Part shown: piece after piece, positions 56,569 through 64,000 of the stretch | How the letters are laid out: every line of letters starts with the position of its first letter | Position numbering within the stretch: the stretch's first letter is position 1 | Source: Hypholoma sublateritium FD-334 SS-4 | Lineage: Eukaryota > Basidiomycota > Agaricomycetes > Agaricales > Strophariaceae | Assembly: GCA_000827495.1 (NCBI GenBank) | Contig: KN817523.1 | Coordinates: 548,557-612,556 of the forward strand | Direction of reading: 5' to 3' | DNA length: 64,000 nt | Translations under genes and position numbers: made by a program | Notes under the pieces: model-generated | Told to the model about the DNA's origin: nothing | What the model saw: the letters and a program-made list of their open reading frames with translations, nothing else | Database searches by the model: none

Positions 56569-58031
56569 ATGGCATTTTCAGCGGCAGAGGTGAGCCTCAT
56601 TGCATGTCAGGCCGGAATAATCTATTGATCTACTTCTATCTCCAATTACTATAGTCTAAACTTGTATCAATTTTCATTCAAACCCTACTCTATGGTAAAA
56701 TATCGATACTTACATTTGCTCTACTAGAACTGACAGATTACTTTCAAAGGAGCGTACACAGTTTTGTTCACCATTACCTGCTGGGTTTTGGTCGACAAGC
56801 GACCTCGTGGCCAGCCCATAAATAAAACCATGCTCACTATTGCCGTTCTCATGTTTGTACTGGCAACGATGGTACGTAACTATCACACTGGACTTTACTG
56901 CCAGCCTTGCTTGAGTTGATTTTTGTACTAGCACATTGCTGTGAATTATACCCGAGTTATCAAGGCCTTCATTATTTTTCCGAATGAGCCTGGAGGCCCA
57001 GGTGCTTTCTTCAACGAATTATCTGAGTTTACGCAAATATTTGGAAGCACAATATATGTTGCTCAGACGCTTGTTGGAGATAGTGTGGTTGTAAGTGTAG
57101 CCGAGTCGCCAAAAAGCCTATTATTAAATTTATTTCGACAGTTATTGCGTGCATATCTTGTCTGGGGCAAGCGATTCTATGTGGTCGCTTTCCCTTGCCT
57201 CCTACTTTTTGGAAGTTCAAGTCGGTTGTTCTAGTTTATCACCTGGTTCAAGAAGCTGACACAGGCCTACTGAATAACAGTCGCCGGGGGCGGTATTCTA
57301 TACTCTTTCGCAAAAGTAGAACCACAAGCCGAGATATTCGTCGTCGAGCTTTCCCACTGGATTGTATCATTTTTCTCTATGACGCTCGCTACAAATATCA
57401 TCTGCACCGGTGAGCGCTTATTTCGTGTGTTCGCATCAATATAAAATTCACACGCCTCATTTCATTTGACAGGACTTGTCGCCTACAGAATCTGGTACAT
57501 CAATCGCCGTAGTATCTCATTCTCAGAGCAAAGCCTACGACCAATCATGCTTCTCGTGATCGAATCAGGCGCCATATATTCCGCGACATTGACAGCTTTG
57601 CTCATACTCTACAAGACCCAATCCTGGTTCCAATATGTCCTTCTAGACGCGGTATGTCCCCGTGGAATAGTAGAGCTACTTTGATTTATTGATATAAGAT
57701 GCATCGGTAGATATCGGCTATCGTGGTATGAACTGACTCAATCTTTTATCCCATCTGAAGTTGACCTCATCCATAGGGACTCGTGTTTTCAATGGTTATC
57801 GTACGGATTGGGCTTGGTCTGACTTCGGTCAGCGGAGAGTCAGGAGAATTCGGAAAAGTCTCGACTTTCCGAACAGCAGGTCCTGGAGGCTCTAAATTTG
57901 GTATTGAATCGCACAGTGACAAGACCCTCGGAGAATTTACGGTTGATAATCGATCTGGGAGCCCAACTACCCGCTCTGACTCTTATAACCCCAGCCACAA
58001 TGGGTCCGACTCCGGGAAGGTTAGCGTTTGA
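56569..58031 (+). CDS. Multi-pass membrane protein of a basidiomycete family of unknown function
   Basis: Eight exons (56569-56589, 56655-56694, 56750-56871, 56932-57090, 57142-57214, 57281-57409, 57473-57651, 57777-58031) give 325 aa with consistent phase. Six or seven hydrophobic helices are visible. Recognisable blocks: FIQTLLYGAYTVLF, RPRGQPINKTMLTIAV, PGGPGAFFNEL, YVAQTLVGDSVV, LRAYLVWGKRFYVVAFPCLL, LATNIICTGLVAYRIWYINR and FSMVIVRIGL. This order is that of an expanded basidiomycete family usually annotated as hypothetical or seven-transmembrane-like; I know of no demonstrated function. The cytosolic tail is Ser/Gly-rich. The first two exons are small (21 and 40 nt) and are the least certain part of the model. 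Confidence 0.82.
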
Positions 58032-58486
58032 GATGTTGGATTAGATGAAACATCTCCAAGGTAATTATTTATATTATATGGGTAACTTATTTCGGTGGAT
58101 CAGTGTATCTCAGGGTTCAAATATTTATGAACGGTTATTTCGTCGATGCGATCTTCCTGAATTCGAGTACTAATCAGACCCAGTAAACTTGGTTTGTCAG
58201 GTAATTGATAATTGCGAAGAAAATATATTGGCCAAAGTGGCATCGAACATGCCGTTATTCGAACGAGCACTGACCGTAGTAAGGTAGGTACAACGTGTTT
58301 TTAGTACCCGCATCTCCTATAGCATCTAAAGTGACCCTCACTGCCATGTAATTCTCCCTACCGTCAGCGTCAAAAGTGTCTCGGCCCACCCGTCCTCTTC
58401 GCAATCTATTGACGCTCTGAGGTGCGAGCAGCATAGAAAACTAGGACACCTGCACACCCAGACTCTCGGAATGCCCTTCTCCCTCT
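58032..58486. other. Intergenic spacer with promoter of the aspartic protease gene
   Basis: AT-rich 3' flank followed by a pyrimidine-rich promoter. No gene seen. Confidence 0.5.
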
Positions 58487-58494
58487 TATAAATC
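58487..58494 (+). promoter_or_regulatory. Putative TATA box of the aspartic protease gene
   Basis: TATAAATC about 33-40 bp upstream of the ATG at 58527, after a CT-rich stretch. Confidence 0.4.
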
Positions 58495-58526
58495 TATAAT
58501 CCAAAAGACCAAAAAAAACCGGAACT

Positions 58527-60541
58527 ATGCGCAGCCTGGCCCTTTTGCTCTTGCTCCCTACCGCGGTCTCTCTGTACTATGCCATGAGCGCCGCACCGCT
58601 GGCGGGCGCTGCAGCAATCCCAGTTCCCACTGCGCCCAGGTCGCGCCGCTCTTCATTCATTGTCCCCATGAAGCGGCGACGCGGCACTACGATGTTACAC
58701 ACGAAAAACGCTTCGGCGGTCTTTGACCCTACACACGCCGTAAGTGTGCGCTCAATTCGCAACTTAAAATACCCCTATCTCACAAGTCTGAATATTGACA
58801 CCTTAGAAAGAGGAACTGCAGATGATTCTTGTCAAATACCAGAACGCATCAAAGATTCTCAAAAACTTGCTTCCGTTACCGCCACAAGACGGGGTGGCCG
58901 AGCACCCGCTAATCGGTGCAACGCCCATTGCGAGCGCGCCACTCGCCACCGCGCAGGACGCGCCGCTTGTCATCCCGCCGATCCTCGTCGCGTCCGGTAC
59001 GGCGACGATGCCACTCACGGATATGGTCTTAGATGGACTCGACGTACTATACTATGGGCCACTGCAGATCGGCACGCCTCCGCAAACCATTACCGTCGAC
59101 GTCGACACGGGCTCTGCCGACCTATGGGTCCCTGCGCGTTGCGCGACGTGCATGAACAAGCAGTTCGACCCGTCTGCAAGCACGACGTACGCGGACGCGG
59201 GGAAGCAGTTCGCAGTGTCGTATGTGCGTAGGCTGGCGCGGCGTCTTTGCGGGCGATCGCTGATGTTACGTGTCAACGCAGGGCACGGGCGCAGTGACAG
59301 GCGTACTTGCACAGGACGTTGTCGCGGTGCAGGGTCTCGCTGTACAGAAGCAGGCGTTCGGTGCCGTGACGAGCGAGTCAGACGACTTCGACGGGTACCC
59401 GAACAGCGGCCTGCTTGGGCTCGCGTTCAGCTCAATCGCATCATCCGGCGCGCCGACCTTCTTCGAGAACCTCATCGAGGAAGAGCAGCTCGCGGCGCCC
59501 ATATTCTCCGTTTTCCTGGCGCGCGGGGAAGAAACGGGCTCAGAGGTCTATTCCTCTTCCCCTTTTCTGCGTGGGATTCGTAGAATTATGAGCTGACAGT
59601 TATGTGCGCTCGTTAGGTTTGTTTCGGTTGTATGAATCCCGTGAAGACACTGGGCGACATCTCCTGGATACCTGTGATATCGAAGGTAAGACTCGCCTTG
59701 AATATCTCCCGTAAAGCTTATCGTTTTGCAGACGTATTGGTCGATTGCGCTGGATAGCGTATCTGTTAATTCCACGATGGCGCCTTCCACCAATGTTGTC
59801 GCCGTAAGTGTGCGCGTTTTCCCGCATCCTTTTATGAACCTTTTCCAGGCCATCGACACGGGTACCACCCTGATATACCTACCAGAACAACTTGCAACGG
59901 AATTATATGACATGGTTGGTCCGGTCCCGGTTCGAGACGCTCGATGTATGCTCAGAATTTACCCCAGATTCCTTGTGGCCGCCAAGCAGCTGAAATCGGG
60001 CCAGGTGAGTATGTTTCACCGTGTACTGGTGGGGCTCTTTGACACTCTGCACAGAGTTCTTCACGTACTGTTGCGACATCGACTTTTCCGTTTCTCTCTC
60101 CTTCGGGGGAGAGCCTTTTGCGTTGAACATGTCTGACTTCAATATGGGTGAGTGAGACGCAAACTTGCAGATGCGTGTATTGTAGGTGACTCACATTTGG
60201 ATTCTACAGGGCCAGCTGCTGATGACTCTTCGTAAGTCATTCATATCTCAAATCATGCCAGAACTCTTGAGCAGGATGTAAAATTTAGCAGCTGTGTTGG
60301 AGGAATTCTGGCTCTCGGACAGGGATTCCCGTCCAATCTTGCCATCATCGGTGAGACGGTTACCAGCATATCGTGACATTTCTGATGAGGTGGTTTTATC
60401 GCAGGTGATGAATTTCTGAAATCATGTGCGTCAATTATTGTCGTTAGGAAATCAGTACTAATCCATCGTATAGGGTATTCAATTTTTGATTACGCGAATG
60501 GCGCCCGCGTAGGGTTCGCTCCGAGCGTTAATAACCGTTGA
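58527..60541 (+). CDS. Secreted pepsin-like aspartic protease (family A1)
   Basis: Twelve exons (58527-58739, 58822-59223, 59282-59545, 59617-59685, 59732-59803, 59849-59914, 59968-60004, 60055-60147, 60210-60231, 60292-60350, 60405-60425, 60474-60541) total 1386 nt and 461 aa. A signal peptide (MRSLALLLLLPTAVSLYYA) precedes a basic propeptide of about 110 residues. The first catalytic motif is VDVDTGSADLWVP (Asp near residue 166) and the second AIDTGTTLIYLP (Asp near 343). Between them is the flap region with GTGAVTGVLAQD and a GLLGLAF block. The C-terminus has CVGGILALGQG and IIGDEFLKSWYSIFDYAN. Members are secreted or vacuolar endopeptidases acting at low pH. Several exons are very short (21, 22 and 37 nt). 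It converges on PHS1, with 77 bp between stop codons. Confidence 0.92.
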
Positions 60542-60618
60542 ACGTCGATCGCAGTGCCGATATATTAAGGCATTACCTATCCAAGAAGACCCTTCGCCCA
60601 CATCCAGTAGAACATAAA

Positions 60619-61625
60619 TCAAATGGTCTTGAGAGTCTTTGCTGCCGCCTTGCCAATGACTTTGCGCCTTTGCGACATCATATAGGTGTACATGACGTAG
60701 AGACCTGAGCAAAGATGTTGAGGCGTTGTGAAGGCAAAAAAAAAAAAAAAAAAAGTACCTGGCCACCAAATGAGGAATAGAATGCCACGGACGTAATCAG
60801 TGGGCTTCCACATGCCGCGCAGCCACGCTTGCCAGCCCGGAATGGGAGACGACGACGGTAGGGTGGCATAGATGAGGAACGCCTCCGATCCGGCACCAAG
60901 AGGGTAGAGTACGAAGAAAGCCGTGTAGCGCAGCCAAAGAAGGGGATACGGGTTCTTTCCGAAGAGGTTGAACGCGTAAAATGAGTAGCGCACGATCTCG
61001 GTTGTAGACCATGCCAGCACCATGCTTGCGTACAGCGGATTTGAGCGGACCTGGTGGTACAGACGTCAGAGAAACAACACGTAGGTAACAAGTGAGCCAT
61101 ACCTCAGGGAACTGCTCTGCGATACCCCAGACCAAGAAAAGGCGGCTTGCAACTTGCATCGCCGTGGTCTGCACGGGGCTACGCACCCAGCGCAGCAATA
61201 CGTGAGCGACCTCAAGGATGGCGAAGCTCTGCACAAACGCGGTGATTGATCCGACGCGCGAGAATGTGGTCGTAGTACGATGGTATATGGGCTGGAGGAA
61301 GGATGGAAGCTGTGAGTTGAGGCTATTAGACTTGAAGACCTTGGATGACGTCCACGACGAGACGAAACGCGACAGTACAGAAGTAGCAGTTTTTTTTACT
61401 TCAAGGGCGTCAGAGTTACTGTCGAGATTGAAGATGTGAACGAGGGTGAGTGCCAATACGTATCCCCAGCCCAGTGCCGAGATGACATTGTACAGGATAA
61501 GATACACTTTCAGGGGATTGAGAGGGGTAACGGGAAGCGCTGCAGTTTACCGAGAAATTAGACCAAAAAACATAAGGAATATTGAGTTAATCACATTTTT
61601 TGGGCTTCGAAGGAGGGCCAGCCAT
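60619..61625 (-). CDS. PHS1: Very-long-chain 3-hydroxyacyl-CoA dehydratase (Phs1/HACD)
   Basis: Four exons (61625-61595, 61539-61103, 61050-60759, 60704-60619) give 281 aa. Family landmarks: VYLILYNVISALGWGYVL, FVQSFAILEVAHVLLRWVRS, ASRLFLVWGIAEQFPEV, MVLAWSTTEIVRYSFYAFNL and LRYTAFFVLYPLGAGSEAFL. The catalytic Tyr and Glu of this family lie in YPLGAGSE with the known spacing. Phs1 is a six-helix ER protein that does the third step of fatty-acid elongation for sphingolipids. The first exon (MAGPPSKPKK) was added from a good donor and acceptor; the C-terminus is lysine-rich (KVIGKAAAKTLK), as expected for an ER-retained protein. The last intron begins GTAC followed by 19 T residues. Confidence 0.94.
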
Positions 61626-62077
61626 GACAGATTATTGGTCGAAGGTTGTTGGCATGTACACGGAGGAGCCTGTCAGAGTCCGTCGTTAAGCAGAAAGGCG
61701 GTCACGGTGGCACTAGTGGCATCCGAGGTCGCGCAACTTCTCCACGTGATGTCATCTTTATGCAAGAATATTTTGAGTCTTGATAGGACCTAAGGACTCT
61801 TGACCGAAAAGACCAATTTGAACCAATCTCATCATTTTCCCTTCGACATTGAAGCAGTGACTTGACCGATGTACAATAGTGTACAATGTATGGGTATCAT
61901 GTGCGTTTCAGTAGTTGCCGAGAGGTTATTCTAACTGTGGTCCAGGGATACGCTCCACCAAATCCTGTGCGGTGATCATGACTAGAGACATATATTTGTT
62001 GTACACATATTTCGTTGTTTGGTGGGCCATAGACCATAGTAAATGAGGCTTGCAGTGCTTTAGCCTTTGAGCCGCCT
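61626..62077. other. Intergenic spacer
   Basis: Promoter of PHS1 and 3' flank of the NmrA-like gene. No other feature seen. Confidence 0.5.
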
Positions 62078-62734
62078 TTATGGGTTGGAAATCATTGGCG
62101 ACTTCTTCACCCATTCCCTCTTCTCGACCTCCCCGATAACAAACGCAGCGAACGCTTTCCGTGCCAACATGACCCCAATCTCCTTATCGCCAATATATCC
62201 AGCAACAACATCCTCCGTCTCTGCATTCGTCAGGACTGGCACCCGCACGATTGTCCAGTCCAAGTCAGCCCCTTTCGTCGTGATGACTATCCCAATCGCC
62301 ACGATATCCTTGTACATGCTGTTCGCAAGCAGCTTCACGCCGCGCACCAACGCTGCGAACCGCACGCTCGGTTTGTCGTGAGGGTCTGCGAACGAGGCCG
62401 TGCCGAGTACGATGAGGCGTCTGATATTGTGCTTGTGCAGGAGGTCGATCAAGTGGTCATAGAAGGTCGCGATGGGGGTGTTGGAAGGCTGCCCGTAGAT
62501 AGGCCCCAAGGCGGAGACTACAGCGTCAATGCCTACTACGGCAGTCTCGATCTTATCGAGGTCTTCGAGAAGGCCTTGCACGACGATAAGGGCCGGATTA
62601 TTGATCAGATCCTCGGGAATCTTTTGCGGGGAGCGCACGTAGACAACGACTTGGGCATTTGGGTATAGCGCAAAGGTTTTGCGAATGAGTTCAATGCCGC
62701 TCGGTCCTGTGCCTCCTAGTACTAAGAAGCGCAT
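62078..62734 (-). CDS. NmrA-like NAD(P)-binding protein (atypical short-chain dehydrogenase)
   Basis: Single-exon frame of 218 aa. The N-terminal Rossmann motif is FLVLGGTGPSGIEL, followed by VVVYVRSPQKIPED, VVSALGP and RRLIVLGTASF. The region WTIVRVPVLTNAE is the usual end of the NAD(P)H-binding (PF13460-type) domain. There is no YxxxK pair of classical SDR enzymes. Such proteins act as redox sensors or as isomerases or reductases of unknown substrate. The length is typical for the family. It shares its strand with PHS1 downstream, but nothing shows co-regulation. Confidence 0.87.
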   Translation of the reverse strand: MRFLVLGGTGPSGIELIRKTFALYPNAQVVVYVRSPQKIPEDLINNPALIVVQGLLEDLDKIETAVVGIDAVVSALGPIYGQPSNTPIATFYDHLIDLLHKHNIRRLIVLGTASFADPHDKPSVRFAALVRGVKLLANSMYKDIVAIGIVITTKGADLDWTIVRVPVLTNAETEDVVAGYIGDKEIGVMLARKAFAAFVIGEVEKREWVKKSPMISNP

Positions 62735-63230
62735 GTTCTGTTGGGGTGATCATGGTTCAGAATTACTGCGCGTTTTATATAGTCGTGCTAGGTGTTGACG
62801 CAAGCTTGACCAAGCCGGTCTTGCAAGGTTGGCGGGTGCCACACTGCCACGGCTTTGAATACCCATTTTCTCTCGATATGTCAGCGCTCGTCGGCGTTGG
62901 GTGCCAAATAAGAGAGCTTCAACGGCTATTTCGTATCGTAAGTTCTATGCAAATTACACTATACAGGTGGATTGACATCGAGCGCCTGTGATTTTATATT
63001 AGGATTGCAATGCGAAGATTGCGTGAAAGACCTAGCTTCACCATTTATTTTGGAATGAGATTATACAATTGCGCACGTTACGCGCATGTACATTATAGTG
63101 CAATTGTAACTATGATACATAACGTCTACATCGTTTTGGTCAGATAAATAAGAGGTAGGTTAATTCAAGATGAGCACGAAACAGCGCTTCCAAGAAAAGG
63201 GCGTGGAGAGTAGTCCAAATGGCAAGCACA
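62735..63230. other. Intergenic spacer
   Basis: AT-rich, with the upstream region of the NmrA-like gene and the 3' flank of the transporter. No feature recognised. Confidence 0.5.
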
Positions 63231-64000
63231 TCATGGCGTTGTCGCGATGGCTTTTTCACGAATCTTCTCCTCGTCGGCTTCCTTCCGCTTTTGAACGCCA
63301 TGTATAAAGAACACAGAGCTGCAAACCGCCATCAACACGATTCCTTGGAAGATTAGATACTTCTTCATATTTAACGGGGGCGAGGCATCGGCTGGTGCGC
63401 GGAGAGCACCGCCAACTGGGAAGGAAAGGAGCTGGCTCAGTAATTGTATACCCCAACGTGGAAGCGCACTTACCAAGAATAAAAGCCACGGTGACAAGAT
63501 TCCCACTGACAGAAACTGTCAGCCGGTGAACGGAAGGTACGATAAAGGTTGTGACTTACGCAAACCACACAATGGCAGAGCTACCATCCGCATTTCGGGT
63601 CAGCTCGCAAGCAAGTTCCATGCCGACTGCAAGCATTGGTATAGAACTGACGCCAATAACGACCATTATAACAAATAGCGCTGCCGTATCATGTGGCCGG
63701 ACTTCAGGGAGAGACGAGTTCGTCAGCATTCACCTTGAAAGTGAACGAGCATGAACGACGCGTACCAGCCCATATAAGCACGAACCACCCAATTGCAGCG
63801 ACAGGAACCAAGCGCTTTGTCGTGGCGGCTAGATGATGCGTAAATACGCGATCAAATAGAGGGGCGGATATGACGGCGGCGGCCATGCCAGATAGAAGTA
63901 AACAAGCGCCCATATAACCGCTTTCATTTGATGAATATCCCGCGGGTTGCTAGAAATCGAGCAATGCAGGATGAGTATACCTCTTTCGTAGACGATGTTA
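63231..64000 (-). CDS. MFS transporter, FLVCR-like, 5' part outside the window
   Basis: C-terminal part of a transporter read in exons from the right edge. The exon at 63949 and below begins QPAGYSSNESGYMGACLLLS. Then come APLFDRVFTHHLAAT, VRPHDTAALFVIMVVIG, MELACELTRNADGSSAIVWF, a short exon GNLVTVAFIL and VGGALRAPADASPPLNMKK. It ends in a charged tail QKRKEADEEKIREKA. The layout of paired helices and PLFDRVF/ELTRN blocks fits the fungal FLVCR-related MFS group; substrates of the fungal members are not established as far as I know. A donor-like GGTATACT near 63980 suggests the next intron. Final stop at 63231-63233. Confidence 0.8.

Noticed and set aside
1..64000. tRNA and rRNA genes
   Set aside because: Visual scan for B-box-like and rRNA core motifs found only isolated partial matches without cloverleaf partners; a covariance-model search would be decisive.

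Overview
The window looks like chromosomal DNA from a mushroom-forming basidiomycete (Agaricomycotina). Coding exons are GC-rich and are interrupted by many short GT-AG introns of about 48-75 nt. The gene content fits: Rax2, Rei1, an NF-Y/Hap2 subunit, a PY-motif arrestin, a HET-domain protein, an A1 aspartic protease and a multi-pass membrane family typical of basidiomycetes. I rebuilt the gene models by hand from splice sites, reading-frame phase and conserved motifs. Except for the HET gene and the two truncated edge genes, the exon lengths of every spliced model add up to an open frame. Scattered N bases (297, 858, 1001, 1524, 1601, 1741, 1786, 3383, 31432, 31589, 31666, 31781-31782) show a draft assembly.

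Layout. 0-8.7 kb: 3' end of RAX2 (+), REI1 (-), a HET-domain gene broken by one in-frame TGA (+), and a PP2C phosphatase (-). 8.7-14.3 kb: a gene-poor block. 14.3-15.4 kb: a Pho80/Pcl-type cyclin (-). 15.4-19.4 kb: gene-poor. 19.4-20.3 kb: a GNAT acetyltransferase (-). 20.3-23.1 kb: gene-poor. 23.1-25.2 kb: a divergent pair, a Tda10/GLYK-like kinase (-) and RER1 (+) with two microexons. 25.2-27.9 kb: gene-poor. 27.9-30.9 kb: an alpha-arrestin (-). 33.0-34.0 kb: a disordered protein of unknown function (+).

34.5-45.6 kb holds the most distinctive locus: three head-to-tail paralogues of a 10-exon AAA+ ATPase gene, each with its own copy of a TATA-containing promoter and an upstream ORF. Each protein pairs an active C-terminal AAA module with an N-terminal segment that looks like an AAA core without a P-loop. 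Behind the third copy, the gene's 3' end and flank are duplicated in degenerate form (45.6-46.6 kb).

46.9-48.5 kb: HAP2/NF-YA (-) and a Tho1/SARNP-like SAP protein (+) diverge from a 70-bp promoter that holds CCAAT boxes, the target of the Hap complex itself. 50.0-53.8 kb: a coiled-coil protein and a double-MIF4G protein (+). 54.3-64 kb: an aldo-keto reductase, a multi-pass membrane protein, an aspartic protease (all +), then PHS1 3-hydroxyacyl-CoA dehydratase, an NmrA-like NAD(P)-binding protein and a truncated MFS transporter (all -).

Apart from the AAA array the genes look like unrelated housekeeping and accessory functions rather than a metabolic cluster. I saw no rRNA, tRNA, CRISPR array or intact transposon.
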